The notes under the pieces were generated by a model. It worked only from the letters and a program-made list of their open reading frames with translations. It made no database searches and had not been told where the DNA came from. A DNA stretch of 31,299 nt from Paraglomus occultum (lineage: Eukaryota; Glomeromycota; Glomeromycetes; Paraglomerales; Paraglomeraceae): assembly GCA_910592205.1 (NCBI GenBank), contig CAJVPJ010000271.1, forward strand, positions 1 to 31,299. The letters are read 5' to 3'. Numbering within the stretch: the stretch's first letter is position 1; each line of letters opens with the position of its first letter. Below, one piece after another: positions 7,786 through 19,646 of the stretch. The position numbers and the translations under genes are program-made.

Positions 7786-10698
7786 TTATGTTGGAACTTT
7801 CATATTGTTTCCATCATTTAATAAAGTCTCCAACCAATAAAGAATAATTTCCAGTGAACGTGCAGTCCAACTGTCATTTGGCATATCAAGTGGTATCCAG
7901 TCGGCATAAGGAATCGGTCCTTGACTACTGTCGAGAACGAATACGCTCGTAATGATGCCGAATAGATAAACAACCAGCGTATACAGAGCAAACGTCACAG
8001 TGTTATTAACCATCGAATTGTATTGAGCAATTGACATATTGCCTCGTGTCACAAGAGCTCTCGAAGAAGCTGCCGTTACTACTGGTTCGGCTTTCTCCGA
8101 CTGAAAATAAAAAAAAAAGATATTAATATATCAAAAATGTCGTGAATAAAGCATTAGATAATACCTCTGCTTCTACGTTAGCGGGCGTTCTTCGCCTTCT
8201 TGTACGCGTGCTTGTACGACTTAGTCGCGAATGTTTTGCAATATCGGTGCTTTCTCCTTCAATAGAACGTCGATCACGTCGTTCGAGAGGACGATTCTGA
8301 TCTTTGATCATATTCTCGATTAAAGCATACTGATGTCCTAATTCTTGAGTAAGGGCTTCAAAATTGTGTGCAACGTCTCGATCCCGTAAACGGACACCAT
8401 TCCCTTCTGCTTGACGACGTAGTGAACGAGATTCTCGTTTGCGGGTTGAATGTTCATCCACTGGATGACGATATTGTTCAAGCTCTGACTGTCGAATATT
8501 CGTTAACTCTTCATCGGCACCATCTGCACTAACGGCAGTTTGATCGGAAACATTATCCTTACGTCGACGGGAAGACTAGTAGTTTAAAAAAACATTAGAT
8601 AGTTTCCTTACTGAATTAATTGATAGAGACTAAGAACTTACTTTAGGGCGTTGCAACATTTCGTCTTCTAAGGTAGTGTGATCATTTGCTTCCAATTCTA
8701 GTGCCAGATTCTTAAATTGAAAAGGAAATGACTAAATCTGCAATCTAACAGCTTACTAGCCCAGATCGTAAATAATCCTGTATAATAACTCACCGACATA
8801 GAAGGATCAACAATTTTGCCACTCCGTATTTCATCCAAGTCGAGCTTTAATTTATCAATCGTTTCTTTAAGTACCGAATTTTCTGTACGCTGTTGTTCCA
8901 ATTCTACTTCCGACTGTTGTGCCAAAGCCACATCAGCCTCTAGTTTTGCAAGGGCACTTTCTAAACGTTGTCGCTCTTCAATCCACTGTTATAATAAGTG
9001 AAATTTATGGTGAGCGGATATTTGTGTTGTATATGACACGCCACACAAAAATGTATACCTTTTTTTCACCAGCCGTGAAATTGCTAAGATTTTTCGCAGT
9101 GTTCGCTAACTCGCCTTCCTTGACCCGTACAAGGTCTCTTAATTTTTCCGCTTCCTCTGAAAAATTATTAATTAATTTAAAAACCCAAAATGCCAGTAAC
9201 AATCCATGCGTCTACACTAACCACTTTGCTCTTCATACTGCCTCTTAAGTTGGTTATAGAGCTGTTTTTGGCCATTCAAGTTCTTATGGATTTTCTGTAT
9301 TTCTATTTCAAGCTGCACTCGCGACACAATTAAAGTGCTATAGTATTAATATGCTTTATATGATGGATAGCTGACGGAGTAATACTTACTGCAGAAATCT
9401 GATGCAAATTTGTCTTCTCCTTACTCTTATGATCTTGAATTTCTCGTTTCTTGTTTTGTAAATCGGCTTTAGTCTCTTCTAATTTGTGCTGAAGCTCCTC
9501 AATACGTTCCTCATGCTGGCGGGCTACGTTCGTTAGATGTCTCTCGGATTCTTTCAGTCTCTTTGCAAGCTCAACTGTGTGACGATGCAATCGACTAAGT
9601 TGCTCAGCAGGATCATCTCCTGGCTACATGGGGAGAAGCAAAACATTTCACATGCAACCAATATAACTAAAGTCGCCCGAACAAGTATAATTTTAGCTTA
9701 TTCGATAAGATTTCATACCTCTAATAATACGGGGAGTCCATCAATGTACTCTCCCCTAGACTCGAGCGTACCTGAATCAAATTCATCAGGGTCAATTGGT
9801 CGTGGGTAACCGGCTCCCATTCCAGAGATATTGCGACCACCAAATGGTCTTCGCCTACGTCCTAAAAGACCACTACTGGAAGGGGAAGTGTACGATTCGT
9901 TGCCCTGTAAATATTTCAAAGTTTGGGACTCTATACATAAGTTTTTCACTGTAAAAACGTCAATAATTCGGCTCATATTTACCGCCATACTGTCTTCGTC
10001 ACTTAGAACATGATCTGGAGAAGTAATGCCGGAATTCTTGTTCGCTGATGAATTGTAAGGAGTCCTAGCCCAACCACTTCTAACTTTTCCAAACTTCGTA
10101 ATCGGTGTAGTGCGAGCTCTATCGGGAACTGATGATTGTTGAGGTGTTACCGGGTCGTTGTTCGTAGAAACGCTAGTAGTAGGCCCGGTGACGGTGGTTG
10201 GCCTTAAACCATCTATTAATCGCATTACATCTTCAACGGATACTTCCATTTCCGGATTTTGCGTGCAGAATTGTTGAAACATATTTGAAGCTTCGTCATT
10301 GAGCAAGCGCTTCGGCTGTTTGGATTCCCAGACAGTAACGGTGTTAAATAGGTCTTGACAAGATATCCTTCCGCTTCCATCTTGGTCATGTTGTCTAAAG
10401 AGACTCTCCAATTGCGATCTGACGCTGTCGTGTGTGTTCTGAGCCTGCTAGAAATAGAAGACAATAAAATTTTAGTTACATAACGAACTTACAGTATCGT
10501 AAAATTGGATATTTGCAGAAACACAGCTATAACAATTACTAAACCAACGTATGAAGGTTATCTCTTTATAAGCATTGGTAGTCTGCCCGATCTTGTACAG
10601 TATCGTTTTTTTTTCTCTGAATAACGAACCTGCTCAGGGGGTTTTGGTTGGTCAGAAGGTTGGCTTTCCGCTCTCGATGAGCTAACTTCCAGATCCAT
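7786..10698 (-). CDS. EF-hand, coiled-coil protein with C-terminal membrane anchor (function unknown, KASH5-like layout)
   Basis: Ten exons join in frame: 10698-10630, 10447-9983, 9904-9719, 9623-9390, 9312-9222, 9156-9059, 8985-8794, 8710-8642, 8575-8165 and 8100-7786, giving 709 aa. Residues 44-55 (DQDGSGRISCQD) form one canonical EF-hand loop, with Asp rather than Glu at position 12. Residues 100-240 are low complexity, rich in Ser, Thr and Pro. About 241-468 (exons 4-8) are heptad-like coiled coil (RLKESERHLTNVARQHEERI and similar). About 469-605 are Arg-rich and charged. A single hydrophobic span lies at about 639-661 (FALYTLVVYLFGIITSVFVL), followed by a 48-residue tail with several Trp. 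The likely topology is cytosolic N-terminus with a short C-terminal lumenal tail. This order resembles animal KASH5 and related organelle tethers, but the tail lacks the PPPx end. The short first exon is the least certain. It is divergent from the Rho GEF. Confidence 0.8.
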
Positions 10699-11044
10699 CG
10701 GTTATGAATGACACTGTCTCATGTATTGTGGAGGAGATTAGATGAGGGTTAGTCACACAAGTAACTAAAGGAAAGGGAGTGGATATTTATTTTAGTTTGA
10801 TGACAGGTCTTGGCTATGAGTGGCCGCTTTCTGAAGCGTCCGTGAAATACGTCTGTATCAGATATAACGGGGCTTCACAATCCAGAACTAACTTTGTTTT
10901 ATTTCCTGTGTTACGTTAACTGCATGACTGACACAACCCGCTCGAACGCCTAAACACTTTCGCTATAGGGAATCAATTAAAATCAGAGAGACATTTAATA
11001 TAGGGCTTCTTGCAACCAGTCTTGATAATCGTTAAGACTAAATA
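10699..11044. promoter_or_regulatory. Divergent intergenic promoter region shared by the EF-hand and Rho GEF genes
   Basis: Only 346 bp separate the two start codons, which face away from each other. It must hold both 5' UTRs and both core promoters unless an upstream non-coding exon exists. I see no clear TATA box at a fixed position. The stretch is AT-rich with scattered CT-rich tracts. The start at 11045 is preceded by AATA (A at -3). Confidence 0.55.
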
Positions 11045-14000
11045 ATGTCTGCAACACCACGAAACGTCTCAATACCCATTAGTCAAGGCAACTCAGGAAC
11101 TAATAATGCATCTGATATCGACCAGTTATTAGACTTAATCGACTCTCAATTAGCAGCCTCAAAACCTCCGTCGCAAACAACGCAGTCGAATAATGGCTCA
11201 GCAACGTCGACTCAACAAGCACAACCAGGAGCAGCGTCAGCGCAAATTGCGTCATCTTCTAGTTACTCCAATTATTCTGTTTCAACAGGTGGCAAGCCTT
11301 TGCCTGATCCTTCAAGTGCCCAACTTACATATGCTAGCAATCCTATCCCTTCTCGATTAGCGGCAGCAGTATCACAGCCCTCCGTACCATATGTAATGCC
11401 GAGCAGCAGTAATACAGATACTACTCCAAATTCTTATGATGCATCGTACCATCCGCATAATAATGTACAGCCACCTGGTTCAGCGCAGACTTCAAGTACA
11501 TCACAATACTATACAGCTCAAAATTATCCCCAGTCTGGCAATTACTATCCACAATACTGGCAGAATACACCCAATCCATACACGAGTGCAAGCGGGCGAC
11601 CTTTGCCGACGCCTCCTGGTCCATATTATAATTATGGGGGCTTTCCCACAAGTTATACGCAATATCAAGCATATAATACAACTCAATATCCAACTGTACC
11701 TCCAGCAAGTGGAGATTCTCTATCTTATTTAAGTTATAATATGCCTGAGCCTCGGACATACGTTTCTCAGTCTCAATACCAATTGATCTCGGAGACGGAG
11801 GCAACTCTTAATGATAGACGTAGACCACTTCCATTGCCAATTCAGTCTGGACAACAACCCACTACTGTAAACAATTCTTCAAATCCGAACGCTCAACCTC
11901 AAAAACGGCATTCTAGTCAAAGTTCCAAAGATCCTTACTTACCAGGTGATGATGTCTATGCTGCTTATCCAACTGAACAAAGGCGGCCTACCAGGTGAGA
12001 GAATTAGATACTATTGCTTTCGTAGATTGACTAAATGGTGGCTTGATAAATAATTACGAACTTCAACTGCTTGTGGTGCACTTGCTAGTTTGCCGTCCGT
12101 TCCCGAGAAGCCGCGAAAGGAATCTGATCCGTATACTTCACGTTCATCAGTGGGCACGCCGAATAGCGCGTCAGCAATTCAACAAACAAAAAAGGACATT
12201 TTCCACGGGATTAATGGAATGATGAATCCTGCCCTTCTCTCAAACATAGCCCTAGTATTTAAAGCAATAATTAAATTAGGCACGCATGTAAAAGGGGCCA
12301 TTGAATATCCAGATAGCTTCAATGGGATTGACGCAGTGGTACGTTTATTCATTAATGTTGATGGTTGGAAAGATATTATTCGTTTGAGAAAGTTGCATTC
12401 ACGACAACAACTATGTATCTAGAGCACTATACTTAGTCTTCTGCCGACTGATACACCTCGTCGACTTGCATTATCAATGGCACGATCGCTGGAAGCACAA
12501 CTTTACTTTCATTCAGTTGATTGGTCTATGGTGACGGTGGTCAGAGATAACGAGGAAGAAGTCTACACGTTTCTTAATCCTGACCCTTACTCACCATCTA
12601 CGTGGGAGTGGGATGAAGACTTTCCTACAGGTGTATTTCCTAGTGTTGCAAAATGTTATAGTCCTCGATGTTCGACGGACGGGAAAGGGTGCTATTCGAG
12701 AACTTGTCCCAACTACGTGCCGAATGAGGTAATATATGACGCATATGTTCATGTGAACGCGACCTTTTTTTCTAAAAATAAATTTTTGATTCTCTCCGTA
12801 CAAGGAGGAAACCGCTAAAAAAAGCGAGCCGCCTCTCAACCGACAGTTCAGTACAATATCAGTAGCATCGGATCAGTCAGAATCAGTGGTATGGCATTCT
12901 TCAACCGTTAATTGTTTCGACAACTATTGAGCAGATACATTACGAACAAGCGTCTTTAACGTGTACTTTAACTTCAAGGGGTTAAATAAGTCTCCTGCAT
13001 CATCGCAGGAAAGAACGTGGATGGCATCTGTTCCGAAAGAAGTATCAGATAAGCTTGATAAAGAGGAACAAAAGCGACAAGAAATAATATTTGAGACTAT
13101 TTATACTGAAGAAGATTATGTTAAGGATTTAAATTTATTAGAGGAGGTCGGTATGGCGTAAGATTTTTTAATCTATCATGTGCTGATCATATATAATTTA
13201 GTACTTATAAATTATTACATCGACAGTTGTACGTAGACGGATTGCGAAAAGCTTCGCCGCCAATTATTCCTCCGGCCCGAGTGGAAATGTTTATTCAAGA
13301 TGTGTTTTATAATGTATTCGATATTCGTGAACATAATCAACGAATGCTCGAGCGGTTACGTGAACGACAACGAGAAGGCTACGTAGTCGAAAAAATTGGC
13401 GATATTTTCCTGCAAAGCGCATTGGATTTTGGGAATGATTACATACTATATAATGGCCATTTCCCGTTGGCGGACAACTATTTGAAAGCTGAAAAGGTTA
13501 AGAATCCAGCATTTAAGAGCTTTCTAGAGGTAATATGATAGATTATGGAATGAATTATGCTTAGTGCGTGTATGTATTGTTTGGGGAAAAGACGAATTGA
13601 CGCTAATCAGTTGTCCTGGCTTGTATAAAGCAATGTTCACGTTGCCCAGAGGCGCGCAAACTCGATTTTCGTCACTTCATACAACGACCAACGACGCGCT
13701 TACAGCGCTATACACTCCTCCTTGAGCAGATTCTGAAACACACTGCTGATGGGCATCCCGACAAGGGAGTCCTCGAAAATGCTTGGAAAAATATCAAAGA
13801 ACTGTGCAAAGAAAGTGATAATAAAGTGCACGAGGCTGAGAAGCGATTGCGCATAGTCGAATTAGACCGCAAATTAATAATGAAGACTGGAGAAACATGT
13901 GTATGTGTACTTCCACCGTTTAATGTTTAATTTTATCCCAACACGAATTTAAAATTCTCAATCTCTCTATGAACAGCCGGCACTCAAATTACTTGATCCC

Positions 14001-16225
14001 AATCGTCGACTGCTCTTTAAAGGTGAACTACAGAAAAGATCTGATACTGGCATCGAATGGCTAGATTTGTATGTGTTTTTGTTCGATCATTATCTGGTTA
14101 TGACTAAGCCAAAGAAGGGTAATGATGGAGAAGTCAAATACATAATTTCAAAGAAGGTAAGAACAAGTGCCCGATTTCTTGACGCAGTATATTGTTTTAC
14201 GGATTGTTATTTTGCATTTATAATCACAAGACTCCCTTGTTGGAGCGCTTGGCTCCAGTTTTACATTTGTATTGGTACCTTGCGTTGATTATTGTATACG
14301 TTGTTTCGTTTATAGGCTATTCCTTTGGATATGTTGGTGGTTGATTTGTCCATTGAGCAACCACAACCTAGATCAATCCATTTCCCCAACCTGAGCGTTC
14401 TCAGTGATGGAAGACGGCAAAGGACCAACAGCCTCGGATTCCAAGGATCTGGTCCACCAATGGTCACAAATCTGGACGGACAAGATAACCAAATGCATCG
14501 GCAAGCGGTATACCCATTTACGGTCATTCACATAGGTCGACATGGCGGGACTTATCAGCTGTTCGCGGATTCAGCTAACACGAGAAGAGTATGGAAGGAA
14601 AAGATTCTTGAAGCTCAGAACAAATTACAGCTCAGTAGATCTCATCAGCAAGTGTTTGAACTTTTTACTCTCAACGATGCTACTTTCGGATCACACTCAG
14701 CTGCCACTAACGGTCCTAATTCTGGGTCGTCTTCGTGGAAGGGAAAGGTTATTTGCTCGGTACCGTTTGGTGAGTGTAATTTTGCTGTTGCGGGACAGTT
14801 GGCGAGGTGACGACTATTTTAGCGTTATAATTGACTGTGACACGACTTTTTTACGAAATTCTTATTAGTTACTCCTGAAAAGAGACATATGGTTGCTATT
14901 GGCACTGATGATGGAATATGGATGGGCCTTGGTGGCGAACCCAACTCATTCCGCAATGTGCTAAGAATAAACAGTGTAACACAGATGGCAGTACTAGAGG
15001 AATATGGCCTTTTTATTGTGCTAGCAGGTAATTAGTGAACAAAGCGTTTGTTTTGCGTTATTCTCACTTGTATTACACTAACACCATTGTCTTGATATAC
15101 ACAGACAAAATGCTTTGGGCTTATTCACTAGAAGCAATGATACCGTCGTCTGGAAACAGTTCGGCAACCAGTAATCAAGTTTCTCGACATCCACAAAAAG
15201 TTACCCAGAGTACGAATGTACAATATTTCGGAGTTGGAACGATCACGGATAAAACACTGCTGGTTTATATGAAAAGGAGAGGATTAGAAAGTCATTTCAA
15301 AGTATTAGAACCAGTGATATCTCCGCAGAATTCAACAGAAAAGGCTCGTGGGGGATTGGGAGCAATTACTTCACGTCGATTTGGCATCGGAAGAAATGAA
15401 TGGTTCAAAGAGTATAAGCAATTATACATTCCATCCGAATCATATTCAGTGAGCTTTCTGAGATCTAAGCTCTGTGTAGTATGCACGCGAGGGTTTGAAA
15501 TAGTCAATCTGGACACACTATTACCCACTACAATACCTGACTTTACTGACCCCGAATTTGCTTCTATCGCACGACAATGCGAAGGGTCTAAACCACTTGG
15601 AATGTTCCGACTTGGGGATAATGAATTTCTGCTGTGCTATGACCGTGAGTTTCTAACATCATAATATTGCAATATATGATATGTGAATGATCGTGTCATA
15701 GATTAATTAACGCTTGTTATTTTCAGAGATCTTCTTCTATGTTGACAGACATGGCGAACTATCTCGTCCAAGCTCTTACCAATGGGAAGGCACCCCTGAA
15801 GCTGTCGGTAAATATGAGTTGAATTGATTATTATCAACTATGTAACGCTTAATATCTGCGTAAACTTTCTCACTATATGGCGTTTACCTTCGTCTAGCAC
15901 TTCATATGCCTTATGTCATTGCGTTTGATCCCTCATTCATCGAGATAAGACACGTTCAGAGCGTGAGTAGCAGTTGATTATTGTAATGGTAACTTACGTT
16001 TGTCATGTATTAATAACGTACTATTAACTCCAAACATAGGGTGAGCTCGTTCAAGTAATACCAGGAAAGAATATGCGATGTCTAAACGACAACACCACGG
16101 GAAGACACGCTGTGCATGCCGTAATGCAGCATCCATTCACAGACACGCAATATATATTCCAGCTTGTTTTGGCAGAGAATAGGAGGAGCAATAGCATTCG
16201 AGGAGTTTCTTCAAATTTAACCTAA
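11045..16225 (+). CDS. ROM2: Rho guanine nucleotide exchange factor, ROM1/ROM2 (Rgf)-type: DEP-like, DH, PH, CNH
   Basis: Fourteen exons: 11045-11994, 12089-12338, 12423-12728, 12805-12888, 13009-13146, 13227-13529, 13631-13900, 13977-14156, 14316-14769, 14869-15027, 15105-15644, 15727-15807, 15898-15962 and 16040-16225. They join to 1321 aa. Residues 1-330 are low complexity (Ser, Gln, Tyr, Pro, Asn). A DEP-like region follows at about 358-452 (LLSNIALVFKAII.., then RRLALSMARSLEAQ). The DH domain is at about 552-745 (RQEIIFETIYTEEDYVKDL..; FIQRPTTRLQRYTLLLEQI is its hallmark helix), the PH domain at about 768-932, and the citron-homology (CNH) domain at about 950-1300 (MVAIGTDDGIWMGL, WAYSL, RCLNDNTTGRHAV). 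This order and length fit fungal Rom2/Rgf proteins, which load GTP on Rho1 at the plasma membrane and so drive glucan synthase and the cell-integrity kinase pathway. Exon 5 ends at a weak donor (GTCGGT), chosen by phase and family fit. The symbol denotes the type, not proven orthology. Confidence 0.93.
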
Positions 16226-16635
16226 TGCTTATTAGGATTGGTTTTTCGTTGGTATTTTTCATAGCTCTGACATTGGCGTGGGAATAGTTTTATGTATGAT
16301 AGACATTATTCGTATTGCTTATAAGTGTTCGAATTCTTATTCCATTTTCATTACGTTCAATTACTCTACACACATCAATCTTACATTATTCACACATTTG
16401 TAATAATACTACGATTATACATCTGCTATGATTATAAATTGCTCATACTTACGCTATCGATGTAAGACGGGCATTACTAAATGATTGACATGTCGTATAC
16501 AATACAGATAGACGGATTGAAAGAGGCATCTTCTGCAACGTTTTATCAACATGACGAGAAGATTTGTCAGTTTATTATTAGTCTATGAGACCCATTGAAA
16601 TTGCTCGCTTTCGAAAACCCATCTAACCCAATTCC
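16226..16635. other. Convergent 3' intergenic region
   Basis: 410 bp between the stop codons of the Rho GEF (plus) and UDP-glucose dehydrogenase (minus). It is AT-rich and should hold both 3' UTRs and poly(A) signals; no further gene is seen. Confidence 0.5.
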
Positions 16636-18467
16636 CTAGATAGCCGGGCGACCAATAGTGTGAACGCGGAACCCAATGTTTCGGAGTTTGGAAGCATCCA
16701 AGATAAGACGGCCATCAAAGATGAAAGCAGGCTTATTCATTCTATCATAAATTTTTTCGTAGTCCAGTGTCTGCAATGAAGCAATAGTTAGCAAAAGTAG
16801 TGACTAGCAAAAAGATTTGACTTATCAATAAGTGTACCTTAAATTCATCCCACTCGGTAGCTATTACAATAGCATCCGTGTTATCAGCCGCTTCATAGGC
16901 AGAACTCGTGATAGTGATATGTTTTTTAACTAGAACCGAGAGGAGGTTAGCTTCTTGCTAGTACAAATTATATAGTACTCATTTAAACCTTAACTTACCT
17001 TCTTTGGTATTGTCAACAATACCGGGCTCGGACAAATCCATATAAATTTGTTCAGGCGAAACTTTGGGATCGTAAATACGCACTTTTGCATTTTCTTGAA
17101 TGAAATTCTTACAGAGCGTAATGGCAGCAGATTCTCGCGTGTCACCAGTGTCTTTCTTAAAAGCAAACCCAAGAAGCGCAATTCTCTTATTCGTAATGGT
17201 GTTGAAAAGTGTTTTAATTATACGAGAAACAAATCGCTTCTTTTGATATTCATTTAAATCAACGACTTGCTTCCAATATGCGGCCACTTCGGGCAGATTC
17301 AGTTGTTCCGATAGATAGACCAAGTTTAAAATGTCTTTTTGGAAGCAGCTGCCTCCAAATCCAACTGAGGCCTTCAAAAACTTGGGCCCAATGCGAGAAT
17401 CTCGACCACAAGCATAGGCAACTTCGTCTATATCAGCACCGGTCGCTTCACAAATAGCAGAAAGGGCATTGACTGATGAGATGCGTTGTGCTAGTAAGGC
17501 ATTTGCTGCCTTTAATAGTAGTTAGTACATAAATACACTACGAAATTTGAGTTTATGAGAAAAATAAAGCTACTATTGAAAACCTACCAATTTTGAAAGC
17601 TCTGAGGACCATAAGTTTGTAGTTATTATGCGTTCGATCGGCACCCAATGAGCATAAACTTCGACTAAAGCCTTTTGGGCTTTTAAGCCTTCTGGGGTTT
17701 GCAAGGCACCAATCAACACGCGATCGGGATATAGCAAATCATTGACTGCAGTACCCTCAGCAAGAAATTCGGGATTGGAAAGTATATCAAATCGAATATC
17801 ATCGCTTGAATTGGCTTCCAGTATAGTACGCATGCTTTCGGCAGTACGACATGGCACTGTGGACTTCTCAACTACGATCTTGGAGCTTTTTGCGACGTCA
17901 GCAATACCTCTAGTAGCAGATTCAACGTATCTGTGATAAAACCCGTCATAATAAATAAGCAATATACTAACGTTTACAATGTGCTAGGTTCCGATTGAAA
18001 TCATCATCAATCGATTTACAACAATACAATATTATCCATGCTTGAAGGATTTACTTACGCTAGATCGGCCGCATAACCAGCACCGACACCAGTTTTCTTT
18101 GTCGGTGTGTTAACTGACACGAAGATGAGGTCAGCTTCGTTAACAGCTTCCTCGACTTCTGTGCTGAAAAAAAGATTTTTGTTTCTTCGAGCGAAAACAA
18201 TTTCGTCGAGACCGGGTTCATAGATGGGCAAACGTTCGGAGTTCCAAGCAGCAATACGGGTAGCGTTTACGTCCACGATTGTTACTTTAATGTCAGGACA
18301 CTTGTATGCGATGACAGCACAGGTGGGTCCGCCTAATTTAGGAAACACGTTGTAAAGTTCAAACATGTATTCTAAAACTATTGGCTGCCAAAATTGGGTA
18401 GACTCTTTACAGATTACTTACCGACATATCCAGCTCCGATGCAACAGATGTTCTTTACTTGAGTCAT
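16636..18467 (-). CDS. UGDH: UDP-glucose 6-dehydrogenase
   Basis: Six exons (18467-18422, 18332-18059, 17930-17588, 17509-16999, 16929-16838, 16770-16636) join to 466 aa. The enzyme oxidises UDP-glucose twice with NAD+ to UDP-glucuronate in the cytosol, feeding uronic-acid polysaccharides and UDP-xylose. The N-terminal Rossmann motif GAGYVG is at residues 11-16, the helix PTKKTG at about 105, and the catalytic block [11 protein letters not shown] contains Cys276. Lys220 (SSELSKL) is the expected general-acid lysine. The C-terminal UDP-binding half includes [12 protein letters not shown] and the terminal DGR block. The length is slightly under the roughly 490 aa of animal enzymes because the C-terminal tail is short. 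All splice sites are GT..AG, and the first intron interrupts the last Gly codon of the NAD motif. The start at 18467 gives the usual short lead before the Rossmann strand. Confidence 0.97.
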
Positions 18468-19646
18468 GATATTTACGTTATTCGCGTAATGAACGTTTGT
18501 CTGTGAAGTGAGCGGAGTTTTATGCAAGTATATCGTGGTTACACATAGCCGCTTGATGGGGATGATAAGTTCGTTGACATTACTGAAAGCAAGCATATCT
18601 ACTATATTTATTTATTTACTTCACCCATTACATAAAGCTTAGCCCCCATAATGAATTTTGGGGCATAAATCCCGTATGTTGTGGAAATACAGTTGTTTGT
18701 GACAGAACTTTCTGTCTTACATTCAGATGACCCACAAGTTCGGCAATTGTGGCTGACGCTTTGTGGGACGCTTATTATATTATTATCTCTAAAAACCACT
18801 GCAATCGGCAACTAGATAAATTGGTATCGTTTCGGCGTTGTAGCAGTCTCATTGGTGACAATTACACACCAGTTATTCCATTATTGTATTTATTGGTATA
18901 ACAATACCAACTTGCATTTGGATGAGATACCATGAACAGTATAATATATCTCTATATGATATTTACGAATGTCAAGTTTATTTCTACATGTTTGTAGTAA
19001 CGCAGACCTGGCTCTATTACTATCCAATTGAAAAAGGATATGTATGGATATGATTCATTCAGCTCTTGCAATGAATTTACTTCAGTAAGATTGTGTATAG
19101 ACAGAAAACTCACTGCATTTGTACAGGCGATATGAAGTTTATTTATTGGCAACGAAATTGCTAGTCTTTATTTATTTATTGTTGGCGTAACTAACAAGAA
19201 GCCCACTCGCATTTGCATTGACCTTACAGTATTTGTGAATGTGATGACAGCATTGTAACGTAGTCTTTCCTCTAATGATGCTCTCAGAAGTGGATGACAA
19301 TGTAAAGCATCCAGGCCCTCAACGACGTTTGCCATAAATCTGCCTTTTATTATCATTATTATTACCATTATTTATATTGGCTTTTTGGAAAAACTATAGT
19401 CGAATTCTGTTCGAGATACATACAAATCAAGGCCATGTATGTGGTGACAACTATTTGGTTGTACGCCGTAGTGCGTAGCATACAATATTATGAATTTCAT
19501 CTATATCAACTGTAATATCATATGCAACTTATCACTTTCTCAATCAATTGTAGAGAAGAATAGACACACGACTATTTTTTCATGATAAATAAAGTCTAGT
19601 AGTATAATTAGATACATTAATTTTATGAGTTCCTTGGCATACCAAA
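18468..19646. other. Intergenic, upstream of UGDH and downstream of the DHHC gene
   Basis: About 1.2 kb without a supportable gene. The right part presumably contains the 3' UTR of the minus-strand DHHC gene, and the left part the promoter of UGDH. Short open frames here show no family features. Confidence 0.45.

Noticed and set aside
11421-11804. Antisense 127-codon frame within the first exon of the Rho GEF
   Set aside because: Shadow of the low-complexity Tyr/Gln/Ser-rich exon; no independent support.
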